A DNA stretch of 24,884 nucleotides from Legionella_A sp049239925 (GTDB lineage Bacteria > Pseudomonadota > Gammaproteobacteria > Legionellales > Legionellaceae): the NCBI GenBank assembly GCA_049239925.1, contig JBMLTO010000104.1:1-24884 (forward strand). Direction: 5' to 3'. The notes beneath the pieces are model-generated. The model had not been told where the DNA came from. It did not search any database and saw only the letters and a program-made list of their open reading frames with translations. Of the stretch, positions 15,710 to 24,246 are shown piece by piece (position 1 is the first letter of the stretch; every line of letters begins with the position of its first letter). Made by a program: the position numbers and the translations under genes.

Positions 15710-16369
15710 ATGCTAACACTTACAATAATTCAAAAAATTGCCGTATGGACGATTCCTCTGCTGTTAGCTATAACATTGCATGAGGCAGCCCATGCCTGGG
15801 CTGCAAACCGTTTGGGCGACAATACTGCCAAAGCCCTTGGTCGCCTGAGTTTTAATCCTTTTCATCATATAGATCCGATTGGAACATTATGCGTTCCGAT
15901 CTTAATTGGCATTTTAAGTCAATTTAGTTTTATTTTTGGCTGGGCAAAACCAATACCCATTAATTGGCATCAGTTAAATGATCCCAAACGAGACATTGCC
16001 CTCGTTGCTGTAGCTGGTCCATTAGCCAATATTTTAATGGCAATTATATGGATGGCGGTATTTAAGATCGCTATAAATTTTAATCCCCATGAATCTACGA
16101 TAGCTTTATTTTTTTTACTATCGGCTCAAGCGGGTTTGTTGATCAATTTAATTCTAGCTATTATGAATTTATTGCCAATTCCGCCTCTTGATGGTAGCCG
16201 TATTTTGGTCAGTATGTTGTCACCTAAACAAGCTGCTACCTACCTTAAAATAGAACCTTATGGTTTTATGATTTTATTACTATTATGTGTAACTGGTATT
16301 TTAGGTTGGTTATTAAATCCAGCACTCATCGGGTGTTTACAATTATTAGAAATCATATTTAATCCATGA
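15710..16369 (+). CDS. Site-2 protease family membrane metalloprotease (M50)
   Basis: 219 residues, an integral membrane zinc protease. HEAAH at 24-28 supplies two zinc-binding histidines and the catalytic glutamate; the third ligand is D161 in NLLPIPPLDGSR (family NPxxDG-like). No PDZ domain is present, so it belongs to the small membrane M50B type of uncertain substrate, not RseP. Its stop overlaps the pdxB start (ATGA), a common arrangement for these genes in gammaproteobacteria. A GAG ribosome site lies 6 nt before the ATG. Confidence 0.92.
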   Translation: MLTLTIIQKIAVWTIPLLLAITLHEAAHAWAANRLGDNTAKALGRLSFNPFHHIDPIGTLCVPILIGILSQFSFIFGWAKPIPINWHQLNDPKRDIALVAVAGPLANILMAIIWMAVFKIAINFNPHESTIALFFLLSAQAGLLINLILAIMNLLPIPPLDGSRILVSMLSPKQAATYLKIEPYGFMILLLLCVTGILGWLLNPALIGCLQLLEIIFNP

Positions 16370-17430
16370 AAATTTTAGCTGATCATTCATTACCTGACCT
16401 AACAAAGTTATTTTCATCTTCATTCGAAGTCAACACGTATAGCTCTGCTAGTGAGCTACACACCCTCATTAAAGAGCATCAAATCCTATTGTGCCGCTCT
16501 AGCCTAAAAATCAATGCTCAACTTTTGAAGGGCACGCCTATTCAATGCGTAGCCACAGCAAGCAGTGGCATAAACCATGTTGATAACGATTATTTAAACA
16601 AGCATGGCATTGAGCTATTTTCAGCGAAAGGAGCAAATGCAGATTCTGTAGCAGATTATGTGGTATGCAATATAGCTCTATTACAAAAAAACAAGCGATT
16701 GCCTGGTTATAGCGCTGGGATCATAGGTTATGGCGAGGTTGGACAACGGGTAGCTGCACGCATGAGAGCCATGGGTTTTAGCGTCTTAATTTTTGACCCT
16801 CCTAGAGCCTGTTATGATGAAAAAGAGTCTTATTGTGAACTAAACGATTTATTTGATTGCAATTTAATTTGTATTCATGCAAGTCTTCATGACTGCCCGC
16901 CCTATCCTAGCCAACATATGATCAATAGTGATTTTCTCGGCAAGTTAGCTGATAAAACAGTCCTTATTAATGCCGCACGCGGCGATATCGTTGATGAACA
17001 AGCGATGTTGCAGCTTAAACAGAAAATCACTTATTGCACCGATGTATTTAGCCACGAACCAAACATTAATTCAAAAATTGTTGACTATAGTTATCTATGT
17101 ACGCCACATGTAGCTGGCCATAGTATTGAAGCCAAGATTAATGCAGTCACACAACTAAGTGAACAGCTGCATCGATTTTACCAAAAAAAACCAAGTTATC
17201 AGACGGTAGCATCCTCGGTACATGCCATAAAGCCTCATTTAAATTGGCAAGAATTAGTCTTATCTATTTATAATCCGAATCATGAAAGTCAATTATTAAA
17301 AGCTGCAGTTGACAAAAAAGCTACATTTTCTGCGCTGCGAATGGCTCATCAGCATCGCCATGATTTTAACGTAATCTGTGCTGATCAATTAGATAAGACT
17401 ACCCAATTGATTCTTGGTATAACGTCTTAA
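16366..17430 (+). CDS. pdxB: Erythronate-4-phosphate dehydrogenase (PdxB)
   Basis: 354 residues, the right length for PdxB. It oxidises 4-phosphoerythronate to 2-oxo-3-hydroxy-4-phosphobutanoate in the DXP-dependent route to pyridoxal 5'-phosphate. The NAD-binding GYGEVG is at 121-126. The D-2-hydroxyacid dehydrogenase triad is R205 (NAARGDIVDE), E231 (SHEPN) and H248 (CTPHVAGHS). The C-terminal region (about 280-354) matches the dimerisation part seen only in PdxB. It is translationally coupled to the protease by a 4-bp overlap. PdxB is typical of gammaproteobacteria. Confidence 0.93.
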   Translation: MKILADHSLPDLTKLFSSSFEVNTYSSASELHTLIKEHQILLCRSSLKINAQLLKGTPIQCVATASSGINHVDNDYLNKHGIELFSAKGANADSVADYVVCNIALLQKNKRLPGYSAGIIGYGEVGQRVAARMRAMGFSVLIFDPPRACYDEKESYCELNDLFDCNLICIHASLHDCPPYPSQHMINSDFLGKLADKTVLINAARGDIVDEQAMLQLKQKITYCTDVFSHEPNINSKIVDYSYLCTPHVAGHSIEAKINAVTQLSEQLHRFYQKKPSYQTVASSVHAIKPHLNWQELVLSIYNPNHESQLLKAAVDKKATFSALRMAHQHRHDFNVICADQLDKTTQLILGITS

Positions 17431-17469
17431 CACCGGACATATTTATAATGATTTAATGACAAAGAGCTC

Positions 17470-17694
17470 CTAACTATATCGACTGTAGCCGTTTTTTCCT
17501 AGGAAAGATGGTTGATTAATAGAATTCCAACATGAGAACTCTATGGGTAGATCTTGCCAAGGGCAGCCAAAAGGCATGCGATATAAGATTGCCTCAACCA
17601 TCATGCGAAGATTAGACTTGTCATCTATTTAATGTTGTAGCATGATCTCCTTCAGCTTAGACCACCGCTCATCACTGAGCATCAGTCTAGCGAT
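17470..17694 (-). pseudogene. IS5-family (DUF4096-type) transposase N-terminal remnant
   Basis: Reading the minus strand gives the transposase start ARLMLSDERWSKLKEIMLQH, then an in-frame TAA (17629-17631), then SNLRMMVEAILYRMPFGCPW and DLPIEFSCWNSIN, the typical IS5 N-terminus. The start codon is ATC rather than ATG (17692-17694) and another stop lies at 17470. Only the first 75 codons remain; the catalytic DDE part is missing. It therefore cannot transpose. It lies in the gap between pdxB and trhO. Confidence 0.85.
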
Positions 17695-17741
17695 TGCAAA
17701 CTGGTTTTATAGTTGATATTAAAATCGTTATATGATGAGTT

Positions 17742-17750
17742 TGCTATGAT
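17742..17750 (+). promoter_or_regulatory. Possible extended -10 promoter for trhO
   Basis: TGCTATGAT is identical to the extended -10 proposed upstream of the aminotransferase. The leader would be about 140 nt to the ATG at 17898. No -35 is evident. Confidence 0.3.
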
Positions 17751-17897
17751 TAATCAACAGATTAGGGTAATGAATCAGGTTCATCTTTAACTTGGCCATT
17801 TCCTGGATGCCGCGAACAAGTCCGGCACGTAGATTGGATGATGAATTGTCAACACGCTCTAGTTTTTTCAAATTGTGACTATAACCCCAGGTGTTCT

Positions 17898-18608
17898 ATG
17901 AAAACATATGTAATCGCTTCATTTTATAAGTTTATTACTCTTTCAGATTATGAGTCTTTAAAGCTTCCATTACTTACGATCATGAAAAATAACCATGTCT
18001 TAGGCACAATTATCTTAGCACAAGAAGGCATTAATGGTAGCTTTGCAGGTAAACCCGAAGAGGTCATGAATGTATATGATTATTTACGCAATGATCCACG
18101 CTTTAATGATCTGATATTCAAAGAAACGTATGATGATTCAATGCCCTTTGAGAAAGCGAAGGTTAAATTTCGTAAAGAAATTGTTACGTTAGGCATTCAT
18201 GGCATCGATCCCTTAAGTGATAGTGGAATACGAGTATCTCCTATCGAATGGAATGAATTGATTACTAACCAAGATGTTTTAGTGATTGACACACGAAATA
18301 ATTATGAAGTCGAGCTAGGCACCTTTAAACATGCGATTAATCCTAATACAGATAACTTCCGAGATTTTCCCGCTTATGTAACAGAACATTTACTCGATAA
18401 AAAAGACAAAAAAATTGCAATGTTTTGTACAGGCGGAATTCGCTGCGAAAAATCTACCGCCTATTTGAAAAAATTAGGCTTCGATCAAGTTTATCAATTA
18501 GAAGGTGGAATTTTAAACTATTTAGAACAAATACCCTCAGCTGATTCCTTATGGGAAGGTCAATGTTTTGTATTTGATGAACGTATCTCCATTAGCAAAG
18601 AACCATAA
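17898..18608 (+). CDS. trhO: tRNA uridine 5-hydroxylation oxygenase TrhO (rhodanese family, formerly UPF0176)
   Basis: 236 residues. TrhO hydroxylates U34 of certain tRNAs using molecular oxygen. The N-terminal domain starts MKTYVIASFYKF; the rhodanese domain (about 115-215) has the active-site loop FCTGGIRCEKS with C177 and C183, and LEGGILNYLE follows. The start at 17898 is chosen because the family begins at this point and a CAGGTG ribosome site lies just upstream; the frame can extend 20 codons upstream to 17838, but that part is atypical. It lacks the C-terminal cysteine-rich extension of longer members such as the E. coli protein; shorter homologs are common. It is flanked by remnants of two other genes. 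Confidence 0.9.
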   Translation: MKTYVIASFYKFITLSDYESLKLPLLTIMKNNHVLGTIILAQEGINGSFAGKPEEVMNVYDYLRNDPRFNDLIFKETYDDSMPFEKAKVKFRKEIVTLGIHGIDPLSDSGIRVSPIEWNELITNQDVLVIDTRNNYEVELGTFKHAINPNTDNFRDFPAYVTEHLLDKKDKKIAMFCTGGIRCEKSTAYLKKLGFDQVYQLEGGILNYLEQIPSADSLWEGQCFVFDERISISKEP

Positions 18609-18732
18609 ATTAGCAATAGGTGTACAACGATAGTGAGCGTTCTCTAAACATCATAATTGATAACGTGATTGTCGAATTTCCCAGACTTAAATTCTCAACT
18701 TTAGTTTAACGCCTTGTTCTCCAACGAGTGAG

Positions 18733-18921
18733 TCATGGCCTTGGGGTTAATGTGGAGATAAACGCATGAGTGTGGGCTTTTTTAGCAGCTTCAATTACTT
18801 CTTCAGCAAACTCTTGTCGTTGTTGATCATTAGCCAATTTGTGATCTGTCATAGGAATTTGAACAATCGACTCAAAATTATCATTATCATCTTCTTCAAA
18901 AAAGAGAAATTTGGTAAACAT
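18733..18921 (-). CDS. Possible small acidic protein, unknown
   Basis: 62 residues. The protein starts MFTKFLFFEEDDNDNFESI and has a polar, charged helix-like stretch with EEVIEAAKKAHTHAF. The ATG has AAGG 8 nt upstream. The composition looks more protein-like than the opposing plus frame in the same place. I do not recognise it, and it overlaps the start of the acetyltransferase remnant on the other strand by about 24 bp. Confidence 0.35.
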   Translation of the reverse strand: MFTKFLFFEEDDNDNFESIVQIPMTDHKLANDQQRQEFAEEVIEAAKKAHTHAFISTLTPRP

Positions 18922-19249
18922 ATCTATGGCCTTGCTCTTTCAAAAAAATCAAACCATAAAACATATGCTTACATCATCTGCACTAACAAAGAAATGATAG
19001 GTTACATACAGGCTTATCATGCTCATGATTTCTCTCATGAGAATAGCTTAGATTTAAGCGCTATTTCTATAGATCTGTATGCGGTGTAAATTTATTTATC
19101 GGAGAACAACCGTTCTTACATAAAGGGTGGGGAACGAGAATTTTAAATGAATTTGAAGAACAGATATTCGCTCCACATTTTGATTGGGCCTAATTGATCC
19201 ATCAAAAGATAATCTAACCGCAGTTAAAGTCTTTATTTACCACGGTTAG
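18898..19249 (+). pseudogene. GNAT acetyltransferase remnant (AAC(6')-like), frameshifted
   Basis: Three plus-strand reading frames join into one broken acetyltransferase. The first (18898-19089) gives KTYAYIICTNKEMIGYIQAY; the second (19083-19193) gives NLFIGEQPFLHKGWGTRILN, holding the acetyl-CoA-binding GxG-type loop; the third (19190-19249) gives LIDPSKDNLTAVKVF before a stop. Order and content match aminoglycoside 6'-acetyltransferase-like GNAT proteins. At least two frameshifts break it, and the N-terminal part and C-terminal tail are missing. Confidence 0.85.
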
Positions 19250-19310
19250 ATGAACACTCTCGGACGGGTTGTTAAAAGAAAAAATAGTCTTGATGTTTTT
19301 TTTAGGATCT

Positions 19311-19380
19311 AGCCCTTCGAGACGCCTGCTACGCACGCGCCTCAGGGCGAACGGTCCTGGGCAAAATGGCTAAAGTCGAG
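19311..19380 (-). repeat. Dispersed repeat element, copy 1
   Basis: About 70 bp, read on the minus strand as CTCGACTTTAGCCATTTTGC followed by CCAGGACCGTTCGCCCTGAG and ending in TCTCGAAGGGCT. An imperfect palindrome (GCCCTTCGAG / CTCAGGGC) forms its GC-rich core. Copy 2 at 24424-24493 is about 80% identical by eye and in the opposite orientation. The element ends 3 bp after the murE stop, so it would form a hairpin in the murE 3' untranslated region. Confidence 0.8.
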
Positions 19381-19383
19381 AAA

Positions 19384-20832
19384 TTAAAATAATAAGTGAC
19401 GGATTACTTCTTGATCTGAAAAATGAAACCGATGATCACCTACTTGTTGGTAAGCTTCGTGTCCCTTACCCGCCACTAAAATGATATCACCGATTTGGGC
19501 CAAATTGAGTGCCTCCATAATTGCCTGACGACGATCGATGATCTTTAGAGGTAATTGATTCGTTATACCACTACACACATCATCAATAATTTTTCTAGGG
19601 TCTTCGCTACGAGGATTATCACTAGTAATAATGACAACATCGCTGTATTGTGCAGCTACTCGCCCCATCATAGCTCGCTTGGTTTTATCACGATCACCAC
19701 CACAACCAAATACAACATACAAGCGACCGGTAGTTAATGCCCGCAAAGTCATCAACACATTTTCCAACGCATCAGGTGTATGAGCATAATCAACTATTAC
19801 GCATGGTTCATTGCTAATAACTTCCATACGCCCTGGTGCTGCTTGCAGTGTTGCCATGACATCAATAACTTTATTTGCATCAAAACCGTTCGCCATTAAA
19901 CTTGTATAGATTGCTAAGCTATTATAAAGATTAAACTTACCAAGACTATTAATGCGTAATTGATGTTGCCCCCATGGCGAATGTATTTCACATCTACTAC
20001 CTAACATCGTACTATGCCAATCTAATACGCGTACATCACTATCAGCTGCAAAGCCATAACGAATAACCGTGCACCTATTATTTACTTGTCGAACCATTTG
20101 ATCAGTATAGGCGTCATCATGATTAACAATTACTGAACGCAACTCAGGCTTTTTGAAGAGCAGTGCCTTGGCGGCAGCATATTTTTCCATGGTCTGATGA
20201 TAATCTAGATGATCATGGCTCAAGTTTGTATAAATTGCTTGAGTAAACTGAATATGATCTACTCGATGTTGAACTAAAGCATGTGAAGATACTTCCATGC
20301 AGATCTGTTTTTTACCCTCTTGTAAAAAACGAGCTAATAATTGCTGTGATAACAATCCATCTGGCGTTGTATTCGCTAAAGGTTTTAAATGATTGACCGA
20401 ACCTTGCCCTATTGTTCCTATATATGCAGCTGATTGTCCAAGTAAATCATACGCCTGCGCTAGCTGAAGAGCTACTGTTGTTTTACCATTAGTGCCTGTT
20501 ACCCCAATAATATGCAACTTGGTAGACGGATTGTTATGGAAACGGCTTGCAATGGCAGCTAAATGATTACCTAAATCAGGTAAAGGCAAACAAGGTATGT
20601 TAGTAGGAAACTTCATCGAAGCTGGCATAAAAGCTGGCTCGTAGAGTATTGCCGCTGCGCCGGCATTGCTTGCTTGATCTATAAATAATCGCCCATCGAC
20701 TGTGCTTCCCGGATATGCAAGAAATAAATAGCCTTGTTTTACCCGACGACTATCATTTTCTAACCCTAGTATTTCAATATCATAATAACAATTGTCTGTT
20801 ATCCACGGGTCTACAAGATAAGCTAATTTCAT
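19384..20832 (-). CDS. murE: UDP-MurNAc-tripeptide synthetase MurE (meso-diaminopimelate-adding)
   Basis: 482 residues, full length. A cytoplasmic Mur ligase adding meso-diaminopimelate to UDP-MurNAc-L-Ala-D-Glu with ATP. The P-loop TGTNGKTT is at 112-119, the DAP-specific signature DNPR at 405-408, and AAAKALLF with K222 fits the carbamylated-lysine region. The start overlaps the ftsI stop by 4 bp. In most gammaproteobacteria murF follows; here murE is the last gene and is followed directly by a repeat element. Confidence 0.96.
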   Translation of the reverse strand: MKLAYLVDPWITDNCYYDIEILGLENDSRRVKQGYLFLAYPGSTVDGRLFIDQASNAGAAAILYEPAFMPASMKFPTNIPCLPLPDLGNHLAAIASRFHNNPSTKLHIIGVTGTNGKTTVALQLAQAYDLLGQSAAYIGTIGQGSVNHLKPLANTTPDGLLSQQLLARFLQEGKKQICMEVSSHALVQHRVDHIQFTQAIYTNLSHDHLDYHQTMEKYAAAKALLFKKPELRSVIVNHDDAYTDQMVRQVNNRCTVIRYGFAADSDVRVLDWHSTMLGSRCEIHSPWGQHQLRINSLGKFNLYNSLAIYTSLMANGFDANKVIDVMATLQAAPGRMEVISNEPCVIVDYAHTPDALENVLMTLRALTTGRLYVVFGCGGDRDKTKRAMMGRVAAQYSDVVIITSDNPRSEDPRKIIDDVCSGITNQLPLKIIDRRQAIMEALNLAQIGDIILVAGKGHEAYQQVGDHRFHFSDQEVIRHLLF

Positions 20833-22493
20833 AATGACTTAGTGGCCTCATCGGGTTGAATATCTAAAATTCGCAGTGCGACACTCATCACCTTTGAAAA
20901 TAATGGGGCAGCTACCGCCGCCCCGTAGTACCCTAATCGAGAAGGTTCATGCACCACGACAGCAACTATGAGCCTTGGCTTTGAAACGGGGGCAATGCCA
21001 ACAAAACTTGCAATATGACGATTTGACTCGTAACCTTGTTTGCCAGCAATTCTAGACGTACCTGTTTTACCAGCAATTCGATAACCAGGTACTTTCGCCG
21101 ATTGACCTGTTCCTACATCAACTACAGCTTCTAGCATTGCAAGAATTTGGTTGGATGTTTTCGCACTAATAACCTGTTTTCCAACAACCGGCTTATCATA
21201 ATGCAACAAATTAATTGGCATTAATCGGCCTTGATTTGAAAATATAGTATATATTTTTGCCAACTGTAGGGCTGTCACTGACATTCCATAACCAAAACTC
21301 AAGGTAGCTAACACAAATGGGTTCGCATCAGCAGGTTTTACTAAAAAACCATCACTTTCACCTGGATAGCTACTCTCTGTTCGTTGTCCTATACCACAAC
21401 GTGTCAATAAACCAATTAATTGATCGGGAGGACTGGCAAGAGTCATTTTAGTCACCCCGACATTACTGGAATGCTCAAGTACCCCAGAAACATCTAATAC
21501 CCCGTAATTATGAATATCACGAATGGTATGTCCGTGTACAATCATCCAACTAGGCTGAGTATCGATAATGCTTTTGGGGTTAAATAAACCACTTTCAAAA
21601 GCGCTAGCAATGCTAAATGGCTTTATTACTGAACCTGGTTCAAAGGTATCGGTGATTGCTTTATTACGATAGCTGCTCAAAGAGTATCTGCTTCGTGCAT
21701 TTGGATTGAATGATGGAAAATTCGCAACGGCAAGAACTTCACCACTTTGCGTATCAATCACTACAACCGAACCTGACTTTGCACCAAATTTATTCACCGT
21801 ATCTTGCAGCTCATGATAAGCAAAATATTGAATGCGCTTATCTATACTTAACCGCAATTCATGTCCTGGTCGAGGTTCCTGGAGTATACCCAACTCTTCA
21901 ATAATATTACCTGTTCTATCTTTAACCACTCTCTTTTTGCCACTAACACCCATTAGCCAATTTTGATAAGCAAGCTCAAGGCCTTCTATGCCATTATCAT
22001 CAACATTGGTAAAACCTATTAGTTGAGCTACACTATCAGCTTCAGGATAGTAACGTTTAAATTCTTGCTGAAAATTGATTCCGGGTATTTTTAGATTGGC
22101 TATTTTTTTTGCAATCATTGGAGGAAGCTGGCGCTGCAAATAAACAAATTCTTTATTTTTCGCAGCAGTCGACTTAGTCAGCTGTTTGATAGATAAGCCC
22201 AACAACTTGGCGAGCTCTACCAACTGTTTTTCATTAGGTGCAAATACTTTAGGATTGACCCATACGGCTTGCACAGGAGTGCTCACTGCTAATGGTTCTC
22301 CTTGACGGTCAGTAATCATGCCACGATAAGCTGGGATATTGAGCACTCGTAAACTACGAGCATCGCCCTGATGCTGTAAAAACTTGCGATTTAACACGGT
22401 AAGATCGTGCATTCGCCAAATTAATGCAGCCAATAGTAATACAAAAAAACTAGATACAACAACTAGTCTGGCCAAATGCTTTCTAGTATTCAT
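20829..22493 (-). CDS. ftsI: Septal peptidoglycan transpeptidase FtsI (PBP3)
   Basis: 554 residues. A bitopic inner-membrane protein with one N-terminal transmembrane helix (about 9-27) and a large periplasmic part. The pedestal domain (RGMITDRQGEPLAVS, from about 57) precedes the transpeptidase domain. Catalytic motifs: SVIK with nucleophile S288 and K291, SSN at 342-344, and KTGT at 476-479. It cross-links septal peptidoglycan with FtsW and is the target of beta-lactams. It overlaps ftsL by 4 bp upstream and murE by 4 bp downstream. Confidence 0.96.
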   Translation of the reverse strand: MNTRKHLARLVVVSSFFVLLLAALIWRMHDLTVLNRKFLQHQGDARSLRVLNIPAYRGMITDRQGEPLAVSTPVQAVWVNPKVFAPNEKQLVELAKLLGLSIKQLTKSTAAKNKEFVYLQRQLPPMIAKKIANLKIPGINFQQEFKRYYPEADSVAQLIGFTNVDDNGIEGLELAYQNWLMGVSGKKRVVKDRTGNIIEELGILQEPRPGHELRLSIDKRIQYFAYHELQDTVNKFGAKSGSVVVIDTQSGEVLAVANFPSFNPNARSRYSLSSYRNKAITDTFEPGSVIKPFSIASAFESGLFNPKSIIDTQPSWMIVHGHTIRDIHNYGVLDVSGVLEHSSNVGVTKMTLASPPDQLIGLLTRCGIGQRTESSYPGESDGFLVKPADANPFVLATLSFGYGMSVTALQLAKIYTIFSNQGRLMPINLLHYDKPVVGKQVISAKTSNQILAMLEAVVDVGTGQSAKVPGYRIAGKTGTSRIAGKQGYESNRHIASFVGIAPVSKPRLIVAVVVHEPSRLGYYGAAVAAPLFSKVMSVALRILDIQPDEATKSL

Positions 22494-22828
22494 TGTACGC
22501 GCTGCATAATAACTTGCTTGTTTTCTGGCAAAATCATGCCCAGCTTTTCACTTGCGAGTTGCTGAACACGCGCAGGTGTTGCAAGGCTTGCTCGCTCTAA
22601 TAATAGCTGCCCCCACTGTAACTGCAATTGTTGAGCAACTTGCTCAGCATGCTCAAGCTGGCTAAAACGCATACGGTGAAGGTTAGTCATATAAACGATG
22701 GCTAAAGCGCTGAGCAACACGCCAAACATTAAAAATAAACGTATATACAGTTTTTTCGATAAGCGTATATCGCTGAGGTGTCCGCTGAACAAATTACTTT
22801 GGTGAATTACCTTTGCTGCGGCATTCAT
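22490..22828 (-). CDS. ftsL: Cell division protein FtsL
   Basis: 112 residues, the expected size. A bitopic divisome protein: short cytoplasmic tail, one transmembrane helix (about 28-48) and a periplasmic coiled coil (about 52-100) with the usual LASEKLGM ending, which pairs with FtsB and recruits FtsQ, FtsW and FtsI. Sequence similarity in the family is low; position between rsmH and ftsI and the topology make the call. Overlaps the rsmH stop by 4 bp (ATGA). Confidence 0.92.
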   Translation of the reverse strand: MNAAAKVIHQSNLFSGHLSDIRLSKKLYIRLFLMFGVLLSALAIVYMTNLHRMRFSQLEHAEQVAQQLQLQWGQLLLERASLATPARVQQLASEKLGMILPENKQVIMQRVQ

Positions 22829-23751
22829 GCTGTTTTTTCTCCTATCCTAAGTACTGCACTACGGGCTCGAACATTTCGCTCAACTTCTTGCTGAGTTGGC
22901 TTTATCGCTTTACCGATACGCATAAAAGAGGTTTTCAGATCGGCAGCACGAATGGGAATATCTTTTGGCAAGACAATCCCCTGCTCTTGCTCACGCATAA
23001 ATTGTTTCACGATACGATCCTCAAGCGAATGAAAACTAATGACTGATAATCGTCCACCTACGGTTAACACCTCAAGGCAACGTTGCAGACAAAGACGTAA
23101 GTCAGATAATTCTTGGTTAATATGAATACGAATAGCTTGGAATACCCGTGTTGCCGGATGTTTATGTTTTTCCCAGTTTGGATTAGCTTTTTTTATGATT
23201 TCAGCTAGAACATCGGTGGTAGAAATAGGCTGTTGCTGACGAGCAACTACAATCGCATGAGCAATTCGCCGCGCAAAACGTTCTTCACCATAAGTTTTAA
23301 AAATAACTGCCATTTCTTCTGCAGAGGCTGAATTAATGAATTGTGCAGCATCTAGCGGTTGTTGCTGATTCATGCGCATATCAAGAGGACCGCTTTGCAT
23401 AAAACTAAACCCTCGGTCAGGACTATCTATTTGCGGCGAAGATACACCTAGATCCAATAAAATTCCATTAACCCGCCCACAATAACCAAATTGACTGGCT
23501 ATTTCATAAATATCAGCAAACGACCCATTTACAATATGAAAACGACTGTCATTACAAAAATCTTGTTGCGCATGCTCAATAGCATCTACATCTTTATCGA
23601 TTGCTAGCAATCGCCCTGCTTGATTTAGACGAGTTAAAATAGCGCGGGTATGGCCACCTCGCCCATAAGTGCCGTCTATATATACGCCATCTTCTTTAAT
23701 AGCCAGTCCTTCTATCGACTCATCCAATAAAACTGACTGATGTTTAACCAT
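22825..23751 (-). CDS. rsmH: 16S rRNA (cytosine(1402)-N4)-methyltransferase RsmH (MraW)
   Basis: 308 residues. It methylates N4 of C1402 in the 16S rRNA decoding centre using SAM. The N-terminal HQSVLLDE, the SAM-binding GTYGRGGHTRAIL (28-40), the LLDLGVSSPQID block and the C-terminal SVISFHSLEDRIVKQF are all intact. It is the second gene of the dcw operon, 13 bp after mraZ and coupled to ftsL. Confidence 0.96.
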   Translation of the reverse strand: MVKHQSVLLDESIEGLAIKEDGVYIDGTYGRGGHTRAILTRLNQAGRLLAIDKDVDAIEHAQQDFCNDSRFHIVNGSFADIYEIASQFGYCGRVNGILLDLGVSSPQIDSPDRGFSFMQSGPLDMRMNQQQPLDAAQFINSASAEEMAVIFKTYGEERFARRIAHAIVVARQQQPISTTDVLAEIIKKANPNWEKHKHPATRVFQAIRIHINQELSDLRLCLQRCLEVLTVGGRLSVISFHSLEDRIVKQFMREQEQGIVLPKDIPIRAADLKTSFMRIGKAIKPTQQEVERNVRARSAVLRIGEKTA

Positions 23752-23764
23752 TGATACTTTACCT

Positions 23765-24220
23765 TCATAGAGAAAATGTTTTCATTTCATCAGGTAGGCC
23801 ATCCTCTCCAGAGGCCTCTTCTGTCAACCATTGTGCTCGTTTGATTTGCCATAAATCGTCATCCCATATTTCAAACTTATTCCCTTGACCAATCATCACA
23901 ACCTTCTTATCCAATCGCGCATAATCACGCAATACTGGTGGTAGCAACACACGACCATTCGCATCAAGTTCTACATCGGTAGCATGGCCTATCAATAATC
24001 GTTGAATACGGCGAGCAGCGGCATTAAAACTCGGCATTTTTTGCAAGTTATCTTCTATTATTTGCCATTGTTTTGCAGGATAAAGTAATAAACAAGTTTC
24101 TTCAGTATCGATAGTAATGACCATAGAGGAACACCCTATACCTAAATCCTCACGATATTTGATAGGAACTGCAAGCCGACCTTTACTATCAATATTAATT
24201 GCGTTGATACCACGAAACAT
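23765..24220 (-). CDS. mraZ: Transcriptional regulator MraZ
   Basis: 151 residues with two tandem SpoVT/AbrB-type half domains; each carries the family loop (DSKGRLAVP at about 11-19 and DANGRVLLPP in the second half). In other bacteria MraZ forms rings and represses its own mra/dcw operon. It opens the operon here. The ribosome site before the ATG is weak. Upstream repeats that could be its operator are described separately. Confidence 0.95.
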   Translation of the reverse strand: MFRGINAINIDSKGRLAVPIKYREDLGIGCSSMVITIDTEETCLLLYPAKQWQIIEDNLQKMPSFNAAARRIQRLLIGHATDVELDANGRVLLPPVLRDYARLDKKVVMIGQGNKFEIWDDDLWQIKRAQWLTEEASGEDGLPDEMKTFSL

Positions 24221-24246
24221 TATTTTTACTTAATGGAATGCATAAA

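Larger units (their letters stand above)
17431..17897. other. Intergenic region between pdxB and trhO
   Basis: About 467 bp, holding the IS5 remnant (17470-17694) and an extended -10 (17742-17750). From 17728 to about 17898 one minus frame is open for about 56 codons and contains NLRAGLVRGIQEMAKLKMNL, which looks mildly protein-like but is not identified. I see no IS ends. Confidence 0.4.
18609..19383. other. Intergenic region with gene remnants between trhO and murE
   Basis: About 775 bp holding a possible 62-codon minus-strand gene, a decayed acetyltransferase and one repeat element, each listed separately. 18609-18732 and 19250-19310 contain nothing I can name. The dcw partners expected downstream of murE (murF, mraY and so on) are absent. 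Confidence 0.6.

Noticed and set aside
17486..17504. A 19-bp stretch resembling one end of the dispersed repeat
   Set aside because: It falls inside the IS5 remnant where it encodes part of the transposase-like frame, and the rest of the repeat is absent; probably chance.
18766..18897. First part of a plus-strand open frame that ends in the acetyltransferase remnant
   Set aside because: The first 44 codons are Phe/Ile/Leu-rich and look like the shadow of the opposite strand; only the part from 18898 on matches the GNAT family.
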